Assembly: GCA_900555585.1 (NCBI GenBank)
Contig: USLT01000037.1
Coordinates: 1-6,472, forward strand
Source of the DNA: an uncultured Collinsella sp.
GTDB lineage: Bacteria; Actinomycetota; Coriobacteriia; Coriobacteriales; Coriobacteriaceae
Reading direction: 5' to 3'
Length of the DNA: 6,472 nt
The translations under genes and the position numbers were made by a program. The stretch's first letter is position 1. The number at the start of each line of letters is the position of its first letter. Of the stretch, positions 1 through 6,137 are shown piece by piece. The notes below the pieces were generated by a model that saw only the letters and a program-made list of their open reading frames with translations, did no database searches and had not been told where the DNA came from.

Positions 1-548
1 TCCTTGGCGTCGAAGACGACCTCCCCGTGGACGGCGTCGTTGATCACGACGTTGCCGCGTCCTTCTGGGACCTTGATGCGCAGGACGTAGGGCTCGCCGG
101 CGTCGATGCGCGCCTGGGCCTCCTCGGGCGAGAGGTCGCGGCAGCGGCGCTGGTAGCCCTGGAAGGGGTCCTTGCGGGCCTGGGCGGCCTCGCGGTCGGC
201 GGCCAACTGCTCGGGCGTGCAGAAGCAGGGGTAGGCCTTGCCCTCGGCCAGCAGGCGCTCCGCGGTCTGCTTGTAGAGGTCGAGGCGCTCGGTCTGCGAG
301 TAGGGGCCGAAATCGCCGCCGACCTCGGGACCCTCGTCCCAGTCGAGGCCGAGCCAGCGCATGGCGCGCAAGATGATCTGGGTGTTCTCCTCCGTCGAGC
401 GGGTGGGGTCGGTGTCGTCGATGCGCAGGATGAAGGCGCCGTCGTTGGCGCGGGCGAATGCCCAGTTATAGATTGCGGTGCGCGCGCCACCGATATGCAG
501 TTTGCCGGTGGGGGAGGGCGCGAAGCGGACGCGTACGTTCGAGGCCAT
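1..548 (-). CDS. gltX: Glutamyl-tRNA synthetase, N-terminal part (cut by left window edge)
   Basis: This cytoplasmic enzyme attaches glutamate to tRNA(Glu), using ATP. Only about the first 182 codons are present; the frame is open to the window edge and no stop is visible. The protein begins MASNVRVRFAPSPTGKLHIGG. This is the class I synthetase signature, with the HIGH-type motif as HIGG at residues 18-21. RIDDTD at 42-47 stands where most family members have RIEDTD. A GluRS zinc-site pattern is visible as C108-x-C110 followed by Y132 and C136 (YQRRC), equivalent to the Cys-Cys-Tyr-Cys site of the E. coli enzyme. The KMSKS loop and anticodon-binding domain lie outside the window. The ATG at 548-546 is supported by AAAGGAG at 560-554 (minus strand), six bases upstream. 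The gene is divergent from metK. A GlnRS or a non-discriminating GluRS cannot be excluded from this part alone, but GluRS is much the best fit. Confidence 0.95.
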   Translation of the reverse strand, partial: MASNVRVRFAPSPTGKLHIGGARTAIYNWAFARANDGAFILRIDDTDPTRSTEENTQIILRAMRWLGLDWDEGPEVGGDFGPYSQTERLDLYKQTAERLLAEGKAYPCFCTPEQLAADREAAQARKDPFQGYQRRCRDLSPEEAQARIDAGEPYVLRIKVPEGRGNVVINDAVHGEVVFDAK

Positions 549-594
549 GGACGCTCCTTTGTAAGCAAGTCGTATGCAAGGATGATTCCCCGAC

Positions 595-600
595 ATTATA
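595..600 (-). promoter_or_regulatory. Probable gltX promoter -10 box (TATAAT)
   Basis: Read on the minus strand, 600-595 is a perfect TATAAT, conspicuous in very G+C-rich surroundings. Transcription would start near position 588 and give a leader of about 40 nt before the gltX ATG. No good -35 hexamer lies 16-18 bases upstream (around 618-623 the sequence is G/C only), so the promoter may depend mainly on the -10 or on an activator. The leader is too short for a T-box. Confidence 0.6.
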
Positions 601-737
601 GGGGATGCGGACGTGCTCGCCGCGCCGCGCCGCCGCGCAAGATGGAATCATGCAGCGAAAAACAGATGCGTGGGGTTCGACCGCCCCCCCGATTGCGGCG
701 TTCGCGTGTGGTTCGGCCGCCTCCTCCCGCGCTGCGG

Positions 738-743
738 TACAAT
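738..743 (+). promoter_or_regulatory. Probable metK promoter -10 box (TACAAT)
   Basis: TACAAT matches the -10 consensus at five of six positions. It places the transcription start near G749/G750, exactly where the pairing potential of the metK leader begins. No clear TTGACA-like -35 is present; the best match, TTCGGC at 712-717, has an overlong 20-base spacer. The assignment rests on the -10 hexamer, its position, and agreement with the 5' end of the predicted leader fold. Confidence 0.55.
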
Positions 744-749
744 CGGCAG

Positions 750-807
750 GTTACAAGCCTGGCGGAATGGTAACGGTCGCCGGGCACAATCATGAAAGGG
801 GCATTCC
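750..807 (+). promoter_or_regulatory. Structured metK leader, candidate SAM-responsive translational riboswitch
   Basis: Three sets of complementarity can be read by eye. First, 757-764 (GCCTGGCG) pairs with 778-785 (CGCCGGGC): eight base pairs with one G-U. Second, 750-754 (GTTAC) pairs with 770-774 (GTAAC) inside the loop of the first stem, giving an H-type pseudoknot with linkers of 2, 5 and 3 nt, which is geometrically plausible. Third, the rest of the loop, 765-769 (GAATG), can pair with 802-806 (CATTC), between the Shine-Dalgarno AAAGGGG (795-801) and the AUG at 808. Pair 764-807 is possible if the first stem frays. The third pairing would bury the ribosome landing site. It is known that metK genes elsewhere carry short SAM riboswitches that hide the ribosome site: SAM-III/SMK in Lactobacillales, SAM-VI in Bifidobacteriaceae, SAM/SAH in Rhodobacterales. 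Ligand binding and class membership here are inference. The element could also be an unassigned class or a protein-bound leader. Confidence 0.55.
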
Positions 808-2085
808 ATGCCAGATGAGATTCGTTCCACCCAGGAACCGCGCAGCTTCGTGTTCACCTCCGAGTCGGTGACCGAGGGCCATCCCGATAAGATCGCGGAC
901 CAGATCTCCGACGCGGTGCTCGACGCCATCCTCGCCAAGGAGGCGGAGCTCGAGGCCAAGGGCTACGTGGCGCCCAACGGCGTCGCCGCCAAGCTGGAGA
1001 ACGTCCGCTGCGCGTGCGAGACGCTCGTCACCACCGGCAGCATCATCGTTTCCGGCGAGATCCGCACCGAGTCCTACATCGACGTCCAGACCATCGCCCG
1101 CGACGTCGTCCGCCGCATCGGCTACGACCGCGCCAAGTTCGGCTTCGATTGCGAGACCTGCGGCGTCATCAACATGATCCACGAGCAGAGCCCCGATATC
1201 GCGCAGGGCGTCGACGAGTCCTACGACGCGCAGGCCGGCCGCACCACCGACCCCCTCGACCTCATCGGCGCGGGCGACCAGGGCATGATGTTCGGCTACG
1301 CCAGCAACGAGACCCCGACGCTGATGCCCATGCCGCACTACCTCGCGAGCCGCCTCGCGGAGCGCCTCGCCGCCGTCCGCCATGACGGCACGCTGCCCTA
1401 CCTTCGCCCCGACGGCAAGACGCAGGTCACCGTCCGCTACGAGGACGGCCGCCCGGTCGCCGTCGACACCATCGTCATCTCCACGCAGCACGCACCCGAG
1501 GTCGAGTCCATGGACGCCATCAAGGCCGACATGATCGAGCACGTCATCGAGCCCGTCATGTCCTCCGCGGGCGTTTCGTGGGAGGGCGCCGACCTCTATG
1601 TGAACCCGACCGGCCGTTTCGTCGTCGGCGGTCCGATGGGCGACACGGGACTCACCGGCCGCAAGATCATCGTCGACACCTACGGCGGGTACGGCCGCCA
1701 TGGCGGCGGCGCGTTCTCCGGTAAGGACTGCACCAAGGTCGACCGCTCCGCCGCCTACGCCGCCCGTTGGGTCGCGAAGAACGTCGTCGCCGCCGGCCTT
1801 GCCGATCGCTGCGAGGTGGAGCTCGCATACGCCATCGGCGTGTCCCACCCGCTCTCCATCATGGTGGATACCTTCGGGACCGCCAAGGTCGGCGAGCAGG
1901 CCATCGAGGACGCGGTCAAGTCCGTGTTCGACCTTCGTCCGGGCGCCATCATCCGCGACCTCGACCTGCGCCGTCCCATCTACGAGAAGACGGCCGCTTA
2001 CGGCCACTTCGGCCGCGAGGACGCCGACTTCACCTGGGAGCGCACCGATCGCGTCGACGCGCTCCGCTCCGCTTGCGGGCTGTAG
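808..2085 (+). CDS. metK: S-adenosylmethionine synthetase (methionine adenosyltransferase)
   Basis: This cytoplasmic enzyme makes S-adenosylmethionine from methionine and ATP, releasing phosphate and pyrophosphate. It supplies the cell's methyl donor and is usually a homotetramer. The 425 residues show the full family signature: GHPDK at 24-28 (catalytic His25), GAGDQG at 154-159, and the P-loop-like GGGAFSGKD at 299-307 followed by [14 protein letters not shown]. Lys306, Lys310 and Asp312 correspond to the substrate and phosphate ligands K265, K269 and D271 of the E. coli enzyme. It is longer than the usual 384-405 residues. Most of the excess is an insertion of about 18 residues around 44-67, between LDAIL and ACET, plus a short N-terminal tail. 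The ATG at 808 follows AAAGGGG (795-801) with a 6-base gap; the hydrophilic tail [12 protein letters not shown] precedes the conserved core. The gene is probably controlled through the structured leader just upstream, and a hairpin follows it before priA. Confidence 0.98.
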   Translation: MPDEIRSTQEPRSFVFTSESVTEGHPDKIADQISDAVLDAILAKEAELEAKGYVAPNGVAAKLENVRCACETLVTTGSIIVSGEIRTESYIDVQTIARDVVRRIGYDRAKFGFDCETCGVINMIHEQSPDIAQGVDESYDAQAGRTTDPLDLIGAGDQGMMFGYASNETPTLMPMPHYLASRLAERLAAVRHDGTLPYLRPDGKTQVTVRYEDGRPVAVDTIVISTQHAPEVESMDAIKADMIEHVIEPVMSSAGVSWEGADLYVNPTGRFVVGGPMGDTGLTGRKIIVDTYGGYGRHGGGAFSGKDCTKVDRSAAYAARWVAKNVVAAGLADRCEVELAYAIGVSHPLSIMVDTFGTAKVGEQAIEDAVKSVFDLRPGAIIRDLDLRRPIYEKTAAYGHFGREDADFTWERTDRVDALRSACGL

Positions 2086-2110
2086 CGACTCGTCGTCGCG
2101 ATGCGATTCC

Positions 2111-2134
2111 AGGGCCTCCTTCGGGAGGCCCTTT
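2111..2134 (+). terminator. UUCG-capped hairpin after metK, weak or partial terminator
   Basis: AGGGCCTCC (2111-2119) pairs perfectly with GGAGGCCCT (2124-2132) around a TTCG tetraloop, the very stable C(UUCG)G type. It begins 25 bases after the metK stop. The T-tract is only three bases (2132-2134), the first of which lies in the stem, followed by AGG. It may therefore terminate only part of transcription and let the rest continue into priA. It could also act as a 3'-end stabiliser of metK mRNA. Confidence 0.65.
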
Positions 2135-2138
2135 AGGT

Positions 2139-2146
2139 AAAGGAGG
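2139..2146 (+). promoter_or_regulatory. Ribosome binding site that fixes the priA start
   Basis: AAAGGAGG ends four bases before the ATG at 2151. The priA reading frame is open far upstream, to 1767 inside metK, so this strong Shine-Dalgarno is what decides the start. Codons upstream of 2151 in that frame are the shifted reading of metK and do not look like protein. Confidence 0.8.
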
Positions 2147-2150
2147 CGGT

Positions 2151-4622
2151 ATGGCCCAGCGTCAGGAACGGCTATTCGACGAGCCGGTCGATCTCGCCGG
2201 CGCGTCGCTCGCATCCGCGACCCCGAGCGGGGGCGGCTTCGCCCTCTTCGCATCGGTCGTGGTCGATGTCCCCTCGCGCTCTCTCTCGGACCCCTTCTCC
2301 TATGGGGTTCCCGCAGGCCTGGCGGACGATATCGAGCTCGGCAGCGTCGTCCTCGTCTCGTTCGGCAACAGGCCGGTCATCGGCTACATCGTGGAGATCG
2401 CGGGTGATCTCGACGGGCTGTCCTTCTCCGACGGGCTCGATGCCTCCCGCGTCAAGCCCGTGAGGGCGCTGCTCGCCCCCAGCTCGTGCTCCGACCTCTT
2501 CGCGGAGACCGCGCTATGGATGAGCCGCGAGTACGTCGCGTCGCTCTCCGAGTGCCTCCGTCTGTTCCTCCCTCCCGGCGGATCGCCGCGCCTCGTGCGC
2601 GAGGCCTCGGGGACCTATCGCGTCGAGCCCCCGGCCGTCCCCGAGCTCAAGGAGCGGGTGGTCTCCCTGACCGAGCAGGGGTGCGCCTACGTGCCGCCCG
2701 CCAACGCGACGCGCCAGCGCCAGCTCCTCGACGCGCTCGCTTGCGGGCCCGTGACGACCCGCGAGCTCAACCTCCTCTACACCGACCTGTCCGCCGCCAT
2801 CCGCGCGCTGCGCGACAAGGGCGTGGTGACGGTGGAGGAGCGCCGCGCGTGGCGCGGTTGCGACTCCGCCACCACGCTCTCGTCGGCCGCCGCCTCCGCC
2901 CCTCGCGAGCATACGTCCGGCCAGCTCGCCGCGCTCGAGGAGATCGACCGCGCCATCGCGCGCGGCGAGGGCGACGTCGTGCTCGTCGATGGCGTCACGG
3001 GGTCGGGCAAGACCGAGGTCTACCTCGCGGCTATCGAGCGGGTTCTCGCCAGGGGCGAATCCGCGTGCGTGCTCGTGCCCGAGATCTCGCTCACCGCGCA
3101 GACGGTCGGTCGCTTCCGCTCGAGGTTCGGCTCCGCGGTGGCGGTCTTCCATTCGAGGCTCTCGGCGGGGGAGCGGCTCGACCAATGGGATATGGTCCGC
3201 AGCGGCGCCGCGCGCGTCGTGGTCGGGGCGCGCTCGGCGCTGTTCTGCCCGTTCCGCGACCTTGGGCTCATCGTTATCGATGAGGAGCACGAGCAATCCT
3301 ACAAGCAGGGCTCGAGCCCTCGATACCATGCCCGGGAGGTCGCGGCCCATATGGCGCGGGCCGCCGGAATCCCCCTGGTGCTCGGCTCGGCTACCCCGTC
3401 CGCCGAGTCGCTCGCCCGCTGCCGGGAGGGCTCCTACCTCGGCCAGCGCTGGAGCCGCGTCGAGATGCTCGAGCGCCCCGGCGGCTCCAAGCTTCCCGAG
3501 GTCGTCGTCGCTGACCTGAGGAGGGAGTTCGCCTCGGGGGCGCGCTCCATCTTCTCCGCGCCGCTATACGACGCGCTGATGGACGTCGTCGAGCGCGGCG
3601 AGAAGGCCGTCCTGCTCCATAACCGTCGCGGTTTCTCGCCCTTCCTGCTGTGCCGCGAGTGCGGCTGCGTCCCCACGTGCAGGCATTGCTCGACGGCTCT
3701 GACGTATCACGAGCGCACGGGAACGCTGGAGTGCCATACCTGCGGTTCCTCCTACCGCGTCAAACCGTATCCCGCCCCGGGCTCCGCGTGCCCCCGTTGC
3801 GGCAGCAGGTACCTCGCCAAGATGGGCCTCGGGACCCAGCAGGTCGAGGACGCCCTCATCCAGATACTGCCGCCCCATGTCGAGGTCATCCGCATGGATG
3901 CCGACTCCACGCGCGGCAAGGACGCGCACAAGCAGCTGCTCGAGCGCTTCGACGCCGCGGAGTGCGCCGTGCTCCTCGGTACCCAGATGATCGCGAAGGG
4001 GCTCGACTTCCCGGAGGTCACGCTCGTCGGCGTCATCAACGCGGACTACGCGTTGAAGATGCCTGATTTCAGGGCCCAGGAGCGCGCCTACGACTTGCTC
4101 GAGCAGGTCGCGGGGCGTGCGGGCAGGGGAGAGCGCCCCGGCAAGGTCGTCATCCAGACCTACTTGCCGGGGGATCCGGTCATCCGGGCGGTCCTGGCCC
4201 ACGATCGCGGCATCTTCACCGAGCACGACCTCGCGCAGCGTCGGGAGGCCGGCTATCCTCCCTTCGTGCGTCTGGTCAACGTTATCATTTGGGGTCCGGA
4301 CCAACGTGCGACGCAGGTCTATGCGACGCGGCTCGCGGACCTGGTTCGAGCCGCGCTCGCCGCCGACGGGTCGTCGTCTTCGGGCGGACCCGGCGTCGCC
4401 GTCGCGCCCTCGCTCGCCCCCGACCCGATGCGCGAGGCGATCGTTCTGGGCCCGACGAGCTGCGTGCTCGAACGCGCCAAGGACCGCTTCCGCTTTCACT
4501 TCATGGTGAAGAGCCCCCTGGGGTACCATGTTTCAGAGGTCATCTCGGCCTGTCTCGGCGAGATGACTCCGCCACGTTCGATTTGCGTCGGCGTCGATGT
4601 GGACGCCCACGATCTTCTTTAG
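2151..4622 (+). CDS. priA: Replication restart helicase PriA (primosomal protein N')
   Basis: PriA is an SF2 3'-to-5' DNA helicase that recognises stalled or collapsed forks and reloads the replicative helicase. This is an 823-residue version with every hallmark visible. After an N-terminal extension of about 30 residues, the 3'-DNA-binding domain begins near FALFASVVVDVPSRSLSDPFSYGVP. Walker A GVTGSGKT lies at 281-288, Walker B DEEH at 377-380 followed by EQSYKQGSSPRYHAREVA, and motif III GSATPSAES at 412-420. The primosome zinc region has eight cysteines in four pairs (501/504, 510/513, 528/531, 547/550). The helicase C-terminal motifs are GTQMIAKGLDF at 610-620 and QVAGRAGRG at 652-660. 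A Ser/Gly-rich stretch at 741-746 interrupts the C-terminal domain. The protein is longer than the 732-residue E. coli PriA and appears catalytically intact, unlike the helicase-dead versions of many Actinomycetia. The stop overlaps the def ribosome site, so translation of the two is probably coupled. Confidence 0.97.
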   Translation: MAQRQERLFDEPVDLAGASLASATPSGGGFALFASVVVDVPSRSLSDPFSYGVPAGLADDIELGSVVLVSFGNRPVIGYIVEIAGDLDGLSFSDGLDASRVKPVRALLAPSSCSDLFAETALWMSREYVASLSECLRLFLPPGGSPRLVREASGTYRVEPPAVPELKERVVSLTEQGCAYVPPANATRQRQLLDALACGPVTTRELNLLYTDLSAAIRALRDKGVVTVEERRAWRGCDSATTLSSAAASAPREHTSGQLAALEEIDRAIARGEGDVVLVDGVTGSGKTEVYLAAIERVLARGESACVLVPEISLTAQTVGRFRSRFGSAVAVFHSRLSAGERLDQWDMVRSGAARVVVGARSALFCPFRDLGLIVIDEEHEQSYKQGSSPRYHAREVAAHMARAAGIPLVLGSATPSAESLARCREGSYLGQRWSRVEMLERPGGSKLPEVVVADLRREFASGARSIFSAPLYDALMDVVERGEKAVLLHNRRGFSPFLLCRECGCVPTCRHCSTALTYHERTGTLECHTCGSSYRVKPYPAPGSACPRCGSRYLAKMGLGTQQVEDALIQILPPHVEVIRMDADSTRGKDAHKQLLERFDAAECAVLLGTQMIAKGLDFPEVTLVGVINADYALKMPDFRAQERAYDLLEQVAGRAGRGERPGKVVIQTYLPGDPVIRAVLAHDRGIFTEHDLAQRREAGYPPFVRLVNVIIWGPDQRATQVYATRLADLVRAALAADGSSSSGGPGVAVAPSLAPDPMREAIVLGPTSCVLERAKDRFRFHFMVKSPLGYHVSEVISACLGEMTPPRSICVGVDVDAHDLL

Positions 4623-4626
4623 GAGG
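4621..4626 (+). promoter_or_regulatory. def ribosome binding site overlapping the priA stop
   Basis: AGGAGG shares its first two bases with the priA TAG stop (4620-4622) and sits 8 bases before the def ATG at 4635. It supports that start over the in-frame ATG at 4641. It also implies that ribosomes finishing priA are placed directly on the def site. Confidence 0.8.
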
Positions 4627-4634
4627 AAGCAGCA

Positions 4635-5171
4635 ATGGAGATGAACGGCATCGTGCTGTCGCCCGATCCGCGCCTGCGCCAGGAGTGCGCCGTGATCGAG
4701 GAGATAACGCCCGAGATCGAGCAGATCGTCGAGCGCATGAAGGTCGATATGTTCGAGAACGGCGGCTGCGGGCTGGCCGCCCCCCAGATCGGCGAGCTCA
4801 TCCAGCTGGCCATCGTCGACACCGAGTACTCGTGCGCCGACGACTATGACCCCTTCGTCCTCATCAACCCCGTCATCGTGGAGCAATCCGACACACTGGC
4901 CCCCTTCGATGAGGGGTGCCTGTCGATCCCTGGTATCAACTGCAAGATCATGCGCCCCGACCACGTGGTCGTCGAGGCGTACAACCTCGAGGGCGACCTC
5001 ATGCGCTACGAGGCCTCGCACGACCTGTTCTGCGTCTGCCTCCAGCACGAGATCGACCATCTCCATGGCAAGACGATGTTCGAGCGTCTGCTTCCCCGCG
5101 ATCGCATGAAGGCCATGCGCGAGTACCAGGAGGCGTTCGAGCGCGGCGCCAAGCCCGGGGAGACCAATTAA
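4635..5171 (+). CDS. def: Peptide deformylase
   Basis: This metalloenzyme removes the N-formyl group from nascent proteins at the ribosome exit, preparing them for methionine aminopeptidase. The 178 residues contain all three family motifs: GCGLAAPQIG at 44-53 (motif 1, GxGxAAxQ), EGCLSIPG at 93-100 (motif 2, metal ligand Cys95), and QHEIDHLHG at 137-145 (motif 3, metal ligands His138 and His142, general base Glu139). The length is normal, and the protein looks like a standard active type I enzyme with EGCLS. The segment before motif 3 is slightly unusual, reading HDLFCVCLQ where many homologues have an ARxxQ-type stretch. It lies 12 bases after priA and 48 bases before fmt, whose product adds the group that Def removes, and is probably co-transcribed with both. 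Confidence 0.97.
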   Translation: MEMNGIVLSPDPRLRQECAVIEEITPEIEQIVERMKVDMFENGGCGLAAPQIGELIQLAIVDTEYSCADDYDPFVLINPVIVEQSDTLAPFDEGCLSIPGINCKIMRPDHVVVEAYNLEGDLMRYEASHDLFCVCLQHEIDHLHGKTMFERLLPRDRMKAMREYQEAFERGAKPGETN

Positions 5172-5219
5172 CTGCTCCCGCCAAGCTGTACCCGATATTC
5201 GTTCTAGGAAGGGACCGCC

Positions 5220-6137
5220 ATGCGCGTCGTTTTCATGGGCACCCCCTCTTTCGCCGTGCCCTCCCTGCAGAAGCTCGCCGCCGAGCACGAGGTCGCCCTC
5301 GTCCTCACCCGCCCCGACGCCGTCCGCGGCCGCGGCAAGAAGCTCGATCCGTCCCCCGTCAAGGCGGCCGCGTTCGAGCTCGGCCTGCCCGTGCTCGAGA
5401 CGTCGCGCATGACGCCCGAGGCGCTCGATGCCCTGCGAGCCGCTAAGGCCGATGTGTTCTGCGTCGCCGCCTACGGCTGCATCCTTCCCGACGAGGTGCT
5501 CGCGATGGCGCCCCTGGGATGCGTCAACGTCCACGCCTCGCTTCTGCCCCGCTGGCGCGGCGCCGCGCCGATTCAGCGCTCGATCCTTGCGGGCGACGAG
5601 TCGACCGGCGTATCCATCATGCGCATCGGCCACGGCGTCGACACGGGCGATTATTGCGCGCAGGCGTCGTGCTCGGTTCCGGGAAAGACCGCCGACGAGC
5701 TAACCGCCGAGCTGGCTCGCCTGGGCGCCGACCTCCTGGTCGAGGTCCTTCCGAGCCTCGCCGACGGCTCCGTCAACTGGACCGTTCAGGATGAGGGGCT
5801 CGTCACTCATGCCGCGAAGATCAGCAAGTCCGAGATGATGCTCGACCCGGCATCGACGGTTGCCGAGAACCTCTCGCGCGTCCTCGCCTCATCCAACGCC
5901 GCCCCCGCCCGGTGCGTCGTAGCGGGAAAGCCCGTGCGTGTCCTCGAGGCGGGCGCGTCGTCCCAGCGGGTCGCTTCCGGCGCCTACGAGGTCGTCTCCA
6001 AGCGCGTCGTGCTCGGTTGCGCCGACGGCGCCATCGAGCTCGGCGTCGTCAAGCCGGATGGCAAGCGAGAGATGGAAGCGGCCGCTTGGTCCGCGGGCCT
6101 GCGCGAGCGCTCCGGCGCATGGGAGCTGTTGTCGTGA
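5220..6137 (+). CDS. fmt: Methionyl-tRNA formyltransferase
   Basis: Fmt transfers a formyl group from 10-formyltetrahydrofolate to Met-tRNA(fMet), marking the initiator tRNA for IF2. The 305 residues (E. coli 315) start MRVVFMGTPSFAVPSL, the usual Rossmann-type beginning of the family. The active site is present as NVHASLLPRWRGAAPIQRSI, with Asn103 and His105, and GVDTGD at 139-144 supplies catalytic Asp141. The SLLPRWRGAAPIQ signature separates it from purine-pathway GAR transformylases. The C-terminal OB-like domain (from about 205) contains KISKSEMMLD and ends at a TGA. The ATG at 5220 is preceded by AGGAAGGG at 5206-5213. Its stop overlaps the next gene's GTG start by 4 bases (GTGA), so it is probably translationally coupled to it. 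The 48-base gap after def shows no terminator. Confidence 0.97.
   Translation: MRVVFMGTPSFAVPSLQKLAAEHEVALVLTRPDAVRGRGKKLDPSPVKAAAFELGLPVLETSRMTPEALDALRAAKADVFCVAAYGCILPDEVLAMAPLGCVNVHASLLPRWRGAAPIQRSILAGDESTGVSIMRIGHGVDTGDYCAQASCSVPGKTADELTAELARLGADLLVEVLPSLADGSVNWTVQDEGLVTHAAKISKSEMMLDPASTVAENLSRVLASSNAAPARCVVAGKPVRVLEAGASSQRVASGAYEVVSKRVVLGCADGAIELGVVKPDGKREMEAAAWSAGLRERSGAWELLS
6121..6125 (+). promoter_or_regulatory. Ribosome binding site for the rsmB-like gene, inside fmt
   Basis: GGGAG within the last codons of fmt lies 8 bases before the GTG at 6134. An in-frame ATG at 6119 would add five residues (MGAVV) but has no Shine-Dalgarno in front of it. GTG is therefore the preferred start. 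Confidence 0.55.

Larger units (their letters stand above)
549..807. other. Divergent gltX-metK intergenic region
   Basis: This 259-base gap separates the start codons of two divergent genes. I find no convincing small gene, tRNA or terminator in it. It holds a minus-strand -10 for gltX at 595-600, a plus-strand -10 for metK at 738-743, and the structured metK leader from about 750 to 807. Positions 601-737 are G+C-rich and hold no element I recognise, apart from a run of seven C (684-690). ATGATTCC at 582-589 and GGAATCAT at 644-651 form an 8-base inverted repeat on either side of the gltX -10, but this could be chance. Confidence 0.75.

Noticed and set aside
549..588. T-box or other amino-acid-sensing leader for gltX
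   Set aside because: The predicted leader is only about 40 nt, too short for a T-box, and no T-box core sequence or terminator hairpin is visible.
640..690. Possible tRNA T-arm (GGGGTTCGACC followed by a C-run)
   Set aside because: The stem does not close properly around TTCGACC (G675 faces G683), and there is no D-arm, anticodon arm or acceptor stem at the right distances.
747..761. Small hairpin CAGG (747-750) with CCTG (758-761)
   Set aside because: It needs bases upstream of the predicted transcription start and competes with the longer 8-bp stem at 757-785. It is kept only as a possible alternative if transcription starts earlier.
27..773. A 248-codon plus-strand open frame opposite gltX
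   Set aside because: It lies antisense to a clear GluRS N-terminus, has the repetitive composition of a shadow frame, and runs through the intergenic region with no family resemblance.
1767..2150. Upstream extension of the priA frame into metK
   Set aside because: These 128 codons are the out-of-frame reading of metK and are very Arg-rich. A strong Shine-Dalgarno precedes the ATG at 2151, where PriA-like sequence soon begins.
790..2253. A 487-codon open frame on the minus strand opposite metK
   Set aside because: It is an antisense shadow produced by high G+C codon bias. It has low-complexity Ala/Gly/Asp/Val/Arg composition, no recognisable motif, and metK on the other strand is unmistakable.
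3564..4529. A 321-codon minus-strand open frame inside priA
   Set aside because: It is a shadow of priA, rich in Arg/Ala/Asp/Gly, and overlaps the zinc and helicase motifs read on the plus strand.
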